Shown piece after piece: positions 1 through 10,194 of a DNA stretch of 64,000 bases. The translations under genes were made by a program, and so were the position numbers. The first letter of the stretch is position 1, and the number at the start of each line of letters is the position of its first letter. Origin of the DNA: Hypomesus transpacificus (taxonomy: Eukaryota; Chordata; Actinopteri; Osmeriformes; Osmeridae); assembly GCF_021917145.1 (NCBI RefSeq), contig NC_061071.1, forward strand, positions 6,494,080-6,558,079, read 5' to 3'. The notes under the pieces were generated by a model that saw nothing but the letters and a program-made list of their open reading frames with translations, was not told the DNA's origin and did not search any database.

Positions 1-140
1 CACATCCACGCTGGCGACGCCAAACACTCCAAATGTCACCACGCCGCCGAGAGTTGGGGGGCGGAGCCGGTCGGACTCAAAGCATCACCATTGGTCGACA
101 GCTAGGTGTTGGTTGCGCGGTCAGAAGTGCAGCCCGGGTT

Positions 141-147
141 TATAAAG
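141..147 (+). promoter_or_regulatory. urp2: TATA box of urp2
   Basis: A TATAAAG motif lies about 430 bases before the urp2 start codon, with an inverted CCAAT box (ATTGG) near 90-94. Transcription would start near 170, leaving a 5' untranslated region of about 400 bases inside the first exon. This is inferred from motif and position only. Confidence 0.55.
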
Positions 148-576
148 AGGTGACGGGACAAGTCGGAGAGCCAGAAACGACCAAAGCGGCAACCGCACAC
201 GAGTCGAACGCACGCGCACACAAACTCCTGACAAGCCTTCTTCACAGAGGCGCATCCCTGCCCAACGACAAGTGTGTGAGACGAGACAGATAGGCAAGAC
301 AGACAGACAGACTCGACGAAAAGTTACTTTTAAAGTTATCGAGCAGAGAAACAGAGTCACCTGACGAGCCAGAGCAGTCGGCGGCTGATTGGACGACCAG
401 GACGGGAGAACATCTGGAACGTCTCGGACCAGAGGACGACAGAGCTCAGTCAGCTCTTTGAGGAACAAACGGGGGGAACGTCAACTTCAAACAGAGGAAC
501 CCGACGGGAACCAGACTGTGGTGGTTCTCCAGAATTGGTGGTCCAAAGCACATTTCGAAGCGACTGAGTTGCGGTC

Positions 577-2225
577 ATGCATGTGTTTCCGGCAGGCGTT
601 GGTCTGATGGTGATGTTAGCTCTGGGAGCTGTTGTGGACATGGCCCCCACCACCCTCACCAAACCAGGTAAGGATGGATGGATGGATGGACGGATGAATG
701 AGCACGAGCGTGAACTCAACTGAGGCTTACTCTTTGATTGCTGAACTCACCTAGTAGAGGAACTCTCCTTTTTCTACTAGACTGCCAGTACAAACATGCC
801 TCCACACACACACACACATACACACACTCAGAGCGTTGCTAAGGTGTTGCCAGGGGTTGTGACGGGAGGGATTGGAGCTATGTGTGACGTAGGGGACTTC
901 CTCTGAACAATGTGGCTTAGTTATCGTTGCCGTGACACACAGAGGATGATCCCACTTTACCACACACACACCCACACACACACGCACACACAACGTATAT
1001 GAAAACACACAAAACGGAATCGATTTAAAGACTTAAAAGAATCCAAAGATCTTGCTGTCTAAACTGAGACGGTAGCCTAGATGTGTCTAAACTGAGACGG
1101 TAGCCTAGATGTGACCTTTGTCAACGCTCAGCTGTGTCTTTCAGTGCACAGCGAACCTCCTGGTCCGTCCGCAAGTCAGTCGGACGCACAAGCGAGGTCC
1201 AAGTCAGCGGCAGACGCACGGATAAAACAACCGAAACTGTCGCCGATGACAACCAACCCGTCCCGTGGCGACGGGACGACGCCAGCGGCCAGCAGTCTGG
1301 GTAAACAAACGAGGACGGCTCCACTGCCAAGCAGTCCAAGTAGACGAGCCCAGATCCTGAAGATGCTGTCAGCTCTGGAGGAACTCCACAGGGTGAGGAA
1401 TGGTACCCGGAGTACGAGGATCACTGTGATGGCCAGAGGTGAGGGAAGATAGTCATCACACACACACGCACTGTGCACACACCAAACACCTTTCTAATTG
1501 CTTATCGCAAATAATATTTGTTTGTCACGTTTCAGCAAATGGCAAAGTTTCCGGGAAGAAAAATAAACGGGTACGTTGGAAAAGAGCACCCTCTCACATT
1601 GCATGTTGTGACCCTAGGGGGCAACGTTGAGCAAAATTTGACCATGAACTCATAGAGAAGCTGAGTAAGAATAATTTAGTATTTTAAAAGTATCTATTGC
1701 AGCCTCAAAAACACTTGATGGATTATTGAGCAGTCTATAGTGCGACCAAAACATGAAAACATTCTTTAATATTGTGTTTTCCAAACTCCCCTAAATAATA
1801 TTCATGTGTGAGACATGTCCAATGTTGTCAGATCCAATAGGTTAGGTTTCAATAACTGACACAACACCTCCACTGACAGTAGGATGTCTGTTCTTCTTTG
1901 TCCTCAGGTGACTGCAGAGGACAGTGTGAAAACAACCACAGTGCCTCCGATGGAAGCCGGTGGTAATGCTTTCAAAGCCAGCACGGATCACATTGACCCT
2001 AGCAGCTGGGCTTTCAAGAAGTCCCTCCCTCCACAGCCGAAGAAGCCCAATAAGAGAGGTGAGGGTGAGAGGTCAGGGGTCATTCACGTGTTTTCTAATA
2101 CCCTTTTTATACTTGAAAAACATGTAATTTAAAAAAAATAACATCATATTTCTGTCTTTCTGTCTCTGTTTATCTTTCGTCTCTCCACCACAGTATGCTT
2201 CTGGAAGTATTGCTCCCAGAACTGA
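577..2225 (+). CDS. urp2: Urotensin II-related peptide 2 precursor (URP2)
   Basis: This gene encodes a secreted prepropeptide that releases a cyclic decapeptide of the urotensin II family, a ligand of the Uts2r G-protein-coupled receptors. In zebrafish the peptide comes from spinal neurons contacting cerebrospinal fluid and helps keep the body axis straight. Coding exons are 577-667, 1145-1438, 1536-1570, 1908-2058 and 2194-2225. All junctions are GT/AG and phases agree, giving about 200 residues. The N-terminus has a hydrophobic signal segment (MHVFPAGVGLMVMLALGAVV). The last exon encodes VCFWKYCSQN directly after a KR cleavage site split from it by the last intron. The CFWKYC ring is the family hallmark, and the SQN tail with leading Val is diagnostic of URP2; URP1 has ACFWKYCVTN. 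An upstream donor at 1392/1393 is a possible alternative end for exon 2. Recognition of the mature peptide is certain; the exact signal cleavage site is not. Confidence 0.95.
1057..1111. repeat. Tandem duplication of about 27 bases in urp2 intron 1
   Basis: A segment beginning TGTCTAAACTGAGACGGTAG occurs twice head to tail just before the acceptor of urp2 exon 2. It is non-coding and perfectly repeated, so it is recent. Confidence 0.85.
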
Positions 2226-2513
2226 CCCCTCTTCAGTGACCCTCCCATCTCTCTATCAACCCCCCCTTCCATCCCTTCCACCTGTTAACATACACCCACA
2301 CTTCCCCAACCCCCTGCCCCTCTCCAAAACCCTCCAAGATCTCTTCACCACGACCCTGGCGCTTGGCAACCTGAGCGTCGAGGCATCGGGAGGGCAGGCG
2401 CCAGTGCCTACCTTTTTCATTGGCTCATCAATAACAGTACTGACCAATCAGACGTGTGTACTCGTGCATGAAAGCCTGTTAACCTGGAGCGAGGCCCTTC
2501 GTGGGCCAGCTCA

Positions 2514-2556
2514 AATAAAGATGACACCAGCATGACAAAACATCCGGGACAATAAA
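2514..2556 (+). other. urp2: Polyadenylation signals of urp2
   Basis: Two AATAAA hexamers (2514-2519 and 2551-2556) lie about 290 and 330 bases after the urp2 stop codon. They fit 3' end formation for the short 3' untranslated region. Both are canonical. Confidence 0.7.
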
Positions 2557-4453
2557 GACAAGTTTATTTTTCTACATCTCACTCTCCTAGTTGTTCATTG
2601 TGGACTTGAACAAAATGGTGGCCAGTCAATGAGTTGAGTCATATGTCTTCATAAAGACCAGTGAATTCCCTAGGGTGTCGCAAGGTCAAGTTCTTGTTTG
2701 CTTCACTGCAGCTATTGCAGAGTACACAGCTAAGGCAGAGAACACCTTGGTCCCAAAAAAGCAAGTTGTTTTACATGTGAACCTTGGGTGAATGGGACTG
2801 TGCAGTAGAGATGATGTTGACATGGTGGTAGGAATGCGCTTTAACTACCTCAAACATGTCGGATGTTCACGCTGTCTCTCAGCCTTCACACTCAGTATTA
2901 ATCTACATACTGTGTGAAAGCCTCTGGGATTCCTGGAGTGTTTGTTACCATAGCAGCCATGTGTATTCTGGGCTGTAAAATGATAGTTGTTGATACTAGG
3001 GCTTTTGGGTTTAGTGTTCCACAGAAAGGACACAAAAAGTGTCCATGTTCCCCTGGAAACAGGGCTCCCCAAACTTAAAAAGAAGCTCTCCTGAACCGTT
3101 AGAATCCAAGGACATCTAAGGTCTACTTGACTATAGTCTTTCAGTGCATGACATCCATGTTTTTCTGGGTGAAAGTACTTCACTTCACTGCTGACACTAT
3201 GTCTTCATATCTGAAGTCTGCGTTGTCCTACTTTCACATAGCTGTGCTGTTTCCTGACAACACCAAACATCCAGATCCTTCAGCCTGCATATCCTGAACC
3301 TGGATGACCTTTGACCTCTGTGTCACTTCTTGGGAACCCTCCACCCAGGCTAAACCAAGAGAGACCCTGACAAGACACACACGCGAGCACAGCAGTGATC
3401 TGATATCAGTTTAATATGACTCCCTCTGCTGAGGGGTGTAAGGCATGTACACAGGGCTGTGTGGGTGTTGGTTTTGGTGCATATAGTTCCACATGTACGC
3501 CACAAAACAAAATGGCCACCAGAGTCCATCACATGGCCAGGGAATGCCCAATCAGGTTTGCTACTCAACATCAAGCCCCGCCCATCTCTGTCCCGACAGT
3601 CCATCAGTACACACAAATAAGACATTTAAGCATGATCAATTCGTTAGTAGAAGCAGTGATGTTATCATTGGTACAGTGATAGGGAGTACAGTTAGCTTTT
3701 TATAAAAGGGACAAGTAGACAACTGGCAGATCCTGGTCCTTGCAACTTGTCAGTCTATCCACTCTGATTGACGAACAAAAAAAAAATAGAAAGAACTAAA
3801 ATACGTTGATTTTAATCGAGAGAGACTTTCTCATGTTAATGATTCCGATGCATAAATAGGTACATAATAATAAATGGTGGTCAAGGCCATAGTGTCGGAT
3901 TCACAATGAAAATGATGACAGGTGTACTGTTTACAATTACTCTTACAATGCAGCATGGAGCCTAAATGGTAATGGTTGCTTCATGTAGTTCAGACATGCT
4001 CTCAGGGATTTGGAGTCTGTTGCAATATACTCTGACTACAGTATGTTGCCCATCCAATAGACCTTGATATTGTACACATTGTAGATTAGGACCAGTACTG
4101 GACAAACATATGTCCAGTATTGTACTAATAATGGACTAAAAGCATTGTTCTTCATGTAGACCTGATCAATCTATGGGTCTCATATTGACATCGGACAGTA
4201 CAACACAACCACTGTGAAACCCAACCTGTGAGTACACACACACACGCACACACACACACATACACACAAACATACATTCAAACACACGTATTTGTTTTGA
4301 ATGCTATGGTCCAATTCCAAACTAAATGTAAAAATTGAACACGACTGTCCTATCCACCAACCCATGCACTCATCAAGAGTCATCAACATCCCAGTAAAGG
4401 GTGAGAGGAAACGTTTTGGAATTGGTCCTTTTAATTCTCAACCTTCCCCCTTT
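2557..4453. other. Intergenic space between urp2 and clic6 3' ends
   Basis: This is the tail-to-tail interval between urp2 (+) and the CLIC gene (-). I see no gene here. Its right part should hold the clic6 3' untranslated region; a minus-strand ATTAAA at 3811-3816 is one possible polyA signal. A CA microsatellite lies at about 4233-4270. Confidence 0.6.
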
Positions 4454-5933
4454 CTACTTGATCCGTTTGGCCACATCCAAGTAGGCAAATTCGATCTCCC
4501 TCTCGGCAGGACAGGTGTTGATAAACTCCTCCCTCTGGTAGGCGTGGTTCAGGTATCGCCACACCCCTGTCATGTCGGCTGGGATCTCAAAGCCACGGTA
4601 CTTCCTGGCAACCACCTAGCAACAAGGGGAGAATGAAGCACGGGTCAAATCAGAACAATCCCACATCCAATTTCAAGAATCTTAACTCTTATGATCCAAT
4701 GAGTAATGAACCATGAATAAATCGTACGACCTTCTGGCATCGTTTGTGTCGTGGCAAGCACATCTTGCTTCTTACATGAACTTCACTGACACACCTCTGT
4801 TCTGGGAGAGATGTACCAAGGTCAGACTGCCATGTTGGAACAGCTGTTCCTCAGTGAACTTGTACCTTGAGGATGTGTAGTTTGGGCAGCAGGTTACAGT
4901 CTGCCAGGGTCAGGTCAGACCCATCCAGGAAACAGCGGGACGACTCCAGGGCTCTGTCCGCGCTGTTCCCGTCGATCTCGTCCGATAGCGGGGTCCGCAA
5001 GAAGCCATCGAGCCTTTGCAGAGACTTCAGCAGAGCCTTTTCAAGAGCTAAACACACACATACACACACACATACAGGTTAAGCTCAGACTGAAGCCACA
5101 CCAACACAGATACCTTCCAAAGTGGCGCCACCTTGACCTGACTCCATACCGTCGTTAGTGTCTTTGCGGGGGTTCTTGATGTAGGCTGAGAACTTGGCAA
5201 ACACATCGATGCCTGCAGTGTTGGCCTCCGGGTGTCCGGCTGCCAGGCGAGGGTACCTGAGTCGAGGAAAACGCATGCTGCATCAGGCATCTGGATTGGT
5301 CCAAGAGGTCGTTACTGGCCAATGAGGGACCAGCACGGACCAATCACCCTTGGTGAAACAGTGAACAGGAAGTAGTTAGTAGTTGGTAAAGGCATTTACC
5401 GTGGCGGTGTGAGTTTCTCCTCCAGGAACTCCTCGATTTTGTTGACGTCCACCTTCACTTCCCCGTTAAACGTCACAAACGGAGGGTTTGTTCCAGGGGC
5501 AAGGTCCTGAAGGTCGGCTGGTTTCCTGGAGAACACATCCACCAGACAGTGCGTTTAGACATTCTTTTATTAAAAAGGACCACTTTTAAAACATACAAAC
5601 TCCTCCATGCTTTCTGTATCGGCACTGGAAAAAAATAATATTTGCAGTGTGTGTGTGTGTGTTGCACCTCTTGAGGTCCACAGTAGTGACGTTGAAGATG
5701 ACCCCTTTCAACCACAGGATCATGAAGAGTCTCTGGGAGAAGGGACAGTTGCCGATGCTCTCCCCATCACTGCCAGCCTGACGATTCACACACACACACA
5801 CAAAAACCGTTTTAACACACACACACATACATACAGCCAACAGGGGGTTCTCCATTGCTGACTATCTTACCTTTACAAAAAGCTCTATGGTGGGAAATCC
5901 CAGTTTTTTGGCTGCTATGTCAAACCAGGCCAT
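4454..5933 (-). CDS. clic6: Chloride intracellular channel protein, short isoform (CLIC6-like)
   Basis: CLIC proteins have a glutathione S-transferase omega/glutaredoxin fold. They are soluble and can associate with membranes, where they have been linked to chloride conductance, vesicle traffic and the actin cortex. Coding exons on the minus strand are 5933-5871, 5777-5668, 5525-5400, 5256-5150, 5047-4866 and 4615-4454: 63, 110, 126, 107, 182 and 162 bases. All phases agree and give 249 residues. The thioredoxin-like N-domain carries [19 protein letters not shown] with the active-site-type Cys32. The C-domain carries [25 protein letters not shown] and [19 protein letters not shown]. Features such as EEKLxPPRYPxL and the ending DVAKRxK recall CLIC6 more than CLIC4 or CLIC5, but the paralogue choice rests on memory of the families. 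This isoform starts at a private exon ([10 protein letters not shown]...) and needs an internal promoter upstream of 5933. Confidence 0.9.
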
Positions 5934-7428
5934 CTCGACCAATCCGGATCAAGGTATGCTTGAAAGGGGAAGAGCCCTGCCAGACAAGCTCCGCCTCCTC
6001 TATGATGACCTCACTCACTGACAACTTTTAAAAGCTGACGACCTACTGATGACTAAAATGACACACAAAATGACTCTTCCTTGAATACGCAAAGCATGAC
6101 GAATCCACTGCCATTGCAAGTCGATAAGCGAAAGGACGAAAAAGCCACTTCTCATCTCACGTCTGTCCTCAACTGGCAACATAGACCCAGTCTGCAGTAA
6201 AGTCCTTCTTCTGCCCAGTCAGGTCTGTTATTAATCGGATTCTGTTGCAGCCCAGGCATGAGATGTGTGGATCCCTTGCCCAGAGAGACTGCTCTGTGTC
6301 TGGGTGCAGTTGGACCCAGTTCTGGGTGTGTGGGTGGGCGTTGGGCCGGAGGGGTGCGATGAGGGGACAGGGGTGGGAGAGTGAGATGGTTAAACAACAC
6401 ACTCTCTCTTTTGTTAGCACACGTGGCTAACTGTGAAGAGACCCATTGTCTGGGTGTTAGCCTCTCTCACCCTGGTGCACTCTCATGAGGCATTCATCCT
6501 GGAATCAGATGTTTTGGTCGCGAGTGACAGAGAGCGTGTGCTCGGTAAAAGGACTTGCGCGTCGGTCAAAATGTTTTCATGTTCTTTCGATGCGAGCGCT
6601 TTGGTGCTTTCAGCATCTTGGATCACTTTCGTGGTAGAGTGTGATGTCAAATCTCCAGATAATCTGTTAAACCTTAATCAACCACAGCCTTCGGAACAGC
6701 ACAACAAATTCTGTGATACTGGCACACTAATGTAGTTTACTATTTCTGCAATACACCAATGCTACACTGCCTTGGTCTACTGTACCAATTTTAATTGAAT
6801 CACCAAAATCTATCTGGCGCCACATAACGAACAAACTTCAGGTCTAACTGTCATGGAGTCAGTTTCTGTGGCTTTTGTTGTTGTGTGGGCAAGCAGAACA
6901 GTGCAAAGTCTGTTCTGAGGTCCGTGAGTGGGCGTCTATGGAATTCTCAACTGTGAAAGCATCTTTGCCTCCCACTAAGCTGAGATTGTAGAAGATCTTG
7001 TTTCACACGCACGAGAGATATGTATACCCATGCATTCAAACACACACACAGACACACTCCTACTGTACTCACACGCATGCACACACACACACACAGACAT
7101 ACATGCAAAGACACATACATGTATATCTACAGCTCTGTAAACAACTCAATGAGCCACAACATTGTGAGTGTGCGCAGGCGTGTGAGTGTGTGTGTGTGAG
7201 TCTCTACGTGGCCGTTAGATGAGGTGTTTCATAAAGGCTCCAGTAACCCCCTCTGTCCCCGTGTCACCGAGTCAGCTTCCAAGCAGCAGGTCTAACATCT
7301 AATCAGCTTAGAGAAAGGAGGGTGGGGGGGGGGGGGGCAAAGAGAGAGATACAAAGATAGAGAGGCAGAGAGGAAGAGAATGGTGAAGACTGCCAATCTG
7401 AACCCTCCACACCCCAAACCGTCCACCA

Positions 7429-7621
7429 CCCCAGCCCTCTGTCCTCCACCTCCCCAGCCCTCTGTCCTCCACCTCCCCAGCCCTCTGTCCTCCACCTCCC
7501 CAGCCCTCTGTCCTCCACCTCCCCAGCCCTCTGTCCTCCACCTCCCCAGCCCTCTGTCCTCCACCTCCCCAGCCCTCTGTCCTCCACCTCCCCAGCCCTC
7601 TGTCCTCCACCTCCCCAGCCC
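7429..7621. repeat. Minisatellite, 23-base unit, eight copies
   Basis: The unit starts CCCCAGCCCTCTGTCCTCC and ends ACCT, with a period of 23 bases. Eight full units begin at 7429, 7452, 7475, 7498, 7521, 7544, 7567 and 7590, plus a partial ninth. The copies look identical. Because 23 is not a multiple of three, the array reads open in several frames, giving spurious proline-rich or Gly/Glu-rich proteins. Confidence 0.95.
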
Positions 7622-8245
7622 CGGCCTCACGCCCCAAAACCTCCAGCTCAATGTCCCCCACCTTCCACCTCCTGCCTCTGGCCCCCTACCGCCTGCCTTT
7701 CAATCATCTAACCACCTCCACCCAACCCCCCGCCCCACCCAACCTCCACCCTGCTCATTTCTTTCCTACGGCCCCTCCGTCTCCTGACTCCGACCTCCTG
7801 CCTCCCGGGCCACATGAGCATGCCTCACTGCCTCAGGCCACGGCTCCCCCCTGGGGCAGAGACAAAGGCAGCCATTGTGTTGGTGACCCACCCTAGAAAG
7901 AACCAGCCAGGTTATTAGGACATTTTTCCCCAGGCTTAGAGCCTCGGGCGCTGGACCCCAGACCACCGTGGCCTCACAACGGAATGTGGTGCTGTGTTCC
8001 CCAGGACCTCAGAGCTACGCCAACAGATTTCTGACAGCAGGTGTTAAGACTATGGCTAACGTCGCTTACATGCTTGGTATTTGGTTCATGGTTCGAGGTA
8101 CAGTAAATGAAGGTTGTGAACAGTGTTGGGTGTCTGAGTTTTAGTTTAGCCCAGTACGTTTGTATGCGTGTCCAAAAGGAGTAGCTTTTAACTATCCAGT
8201 ATACACACATCAGGCACGCATGGGGCAGTGTGGGCCACCATGTCA

Positions 8246-8276
<31 letters not shown>

Positions 8277-8894
8277 CAATTAGCCAGAAAGGGGAAGGAT
8301 TAGGATATCACTCTCTTAATGAGATGAGATAAGGAGATCAAGGTGCGATTACAAGCAAACACGCACACAACACAAAGAGTGCCTCTCATTCTGAAACCCA
8401 CGCCGACTCTACACTCAGGAGCGTGACGGGAATGGAAACATGTTACAATCGATGTATCAACATGCTGGTCCAAGAGTTCGATTAGTCTACAATTCACAAT
8501 GTTTACACAGCAGATCAAATCCAGACAACCTCTCACAAGCTGCTGACAAGAACAGATTTTGCCAGCGACAGGAACATACAGTAGCTATCTGCATGTTGTC
8601 CTCTAAACTTAGCAAGGGATTTGGCTAGCTTGTGTCTTTTATCTGACCAACTGACCAACACAGAGCAGACACTTACATAATGATCTCCTAAGAAGCTAAG
8701 TTAAGGCCGGACATGGCTAGCATCAACTTCCCTCAGAGCAGCAGGCACTTCAAGCACCACACTATATTGATACTAGCAGCTAGCTAAGAGAATAGGACAG
8801 ACACCATGTCCCATACCATCCCTGACAGAAGGTTTTGATTCTGGTGGATTCAGGACACTGTTGACATTCTGGTGTCAATAATCTGATTGGATTA

Positions 8895-8922
8895 GGTGAG
8901 AGAGAGAGAGAAACAGACAGAC

Positions 8923-8998
<76 letters not shown>
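8895..8998. repeat. (GA)n microsatellite
   Basis: About 100 bases of nearly uninterrupted AG dinucleotides with a short ACAG variant near the left end. It lies in the clic6 long-form intron. Confidence 0.97.
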
Positions 8999-9002
<4 letters not shown>

Positions 9003-9410
9003 CATGGTCTGATTGTTATCTGTCTTCTCACCTGGCACTATAAAGCTCTTATCAACGGGCTGGAGCTGAAATGTGGTTGTTGTCACTCTAGACAACAACC
9101 AACAAACTCTTCAATCCTCTACACTTGACCTTCACTCACTTACCTCTGCCTACTACATGTTGTCAAGAAGCCATGACTACGACAACAACTGACATGTGCT
9201 GTACCTCGCTCCCTTACCTGGGTGATGTAACACTGGCAACACGTCCATAACAACATGAGAGATGTGAACTGTAAACAAGAATGATTAGGCCTCACACAAA
9301 CCTATCCAAAGCCAAAACACACGACAGCCCAGTGTCTCAGAAATGCAAACCAGCCACCTGTCTACTGTCTACCCAATGACATGGTGTCATGGTGAAGTGG
9401 TGTTTTTGAT

Positions 9411-10010
9411 TGGTTGGACATAGGTCAGTGGTAGTAGCCTGGTCCTAACCAGACTCTCGTACATTTCACTTGTACAGAGAGTCTGGGCTCGCTCCCTTGA
9501 CAAGCGTTGACTTCCTTGTAGGCGAGTACTCTGTTGAAGTTTGTTTGAACTATTGAGAGCCACCTTGATCTGCCATAACCTCAACATCATGGTCACCAGC
9601 AAAATGTGTTCTTGCTCTGGCTTTAGCTGTTGGATATTCGGCAGCATTGCCACAACGGACCGAATGGCTTAGCTCGCATCTTTCTCCACCGCCATTACGG
9701 AACTTCAACACAAACCAGTAATATATATCCTTAAACAGGCTCTGACACAAACTAGCGCACGACATCAACGTCATCGTTCTCAGCCACTTCCTCTGTTCGC
9801 TGATTGGCCGGTAGAAAATTAACCTGAAACATCTGACTTACGTATCTCATGGCCAGACCTAGTACAGAAGCAAAATGAAAATTGAGCGGAAGTACGTAGT
9901 AGGACAGAGCCAGGCTACAGTGGTAGAGCACTCGACCACAAATTAAGAGGTTGCAGGTTCAAATCCCCTTGTGTATGTTGCTTTGGATCAAAGCTAAATA
10001 ACCAAATGAT
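9411..10010 (+). repeat. tRNA-derived SINE split by a transposon
   Basis: The right part from 9918 shows an A-box-like TGGTAGAGCA and a B-box-like GGTTCAAATCCC, then a tail TTGCTTTGGAT followed by AGCTAAAT, as in fish tRNA-derived SINEs. The left part, ending at 9434, supplies the first bases of the tRNA-like head. The two are separated by a 483-base element. The tail is degenerate, so this is an old copy. Confidence 0.65.
9435..9917. mobile_element. Non-autonomous DNA transposon with 9-base target duplication
   Basis: The element starts TAGCCTGGTCCTA and ends with CCAGGCTA, so the outermost 8 bases are inverted copies, followed by an imperfect TCCTA match. The 9-base word CAGTGGTAG flanks it at 9426-9434 and 9918-9926. 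That is a target-site duplication inside the A-box region of a SINE. No transposase is visible. A 9-base duplication would suit a Mutator-like or related family; the family is not identified. Confidence 0.8.
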
Positions 10011-10194
10011 TATCATTTACAAAGCTGTTGTTTGGCTGGAGCTATCTACATCTCCAGCCAAACAAGTTCTACAGCACCATGCTAGAGCCCAGGATCAAAC
10101 AAGCAGATTGTGAATGCAGAACACCAGAGACCATCTCACGGAACCGACAGAGGTCAGAGAGAGTTGGGAGAAACGTTCTTCCGCCTGGCCTTAC

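Larger units (their letters stand above)
5934..10194. other. Intron of the long clic6 transcript
   Basis: This is the 4.3-kb gap between the giant first exon and the short alternative first exon. It should contain the promoter of the short isoform just upstream of 5933. It also holds a CA-rich stretch (about 7035-7100), a 23-base minisatellite, a GA microsatellite and a transposon inside a SINE, each listed separately. I see no independent gene in it. Confidence 0.6.

Noticed and set aside
33-468. Reading frames overlapping the urp2 promoter and 5' untranslated region
   Set aside because: They overlap the TATA box and leader of urp2 and show no family features.
1057-1111. Possible CRISPR-like repeat
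   Set aside because: Only two head-to-tail copies in a vertebrate intron; a simple tandem duplication explains it.
6433-6735. 100-residue + strand frame with a signal-like start
   Set aside because: It lies inside the clic6 intron, resembles no known family, and lacks supporting promoter or polyA signals.
7292-7896. Proline-rich and Gly/Glu-repeat reading frames on both strands
   Set aside because: They are produced by the 23-base minisatellite, which is open in several frames at once, and have no splice or start context.
9918-9990. Possible functional tRNA gene
   Set aside because: A-box and B-box motifs are present, but the sequence does not close into a tRNA acceptor stem and runs into a SINE tail.
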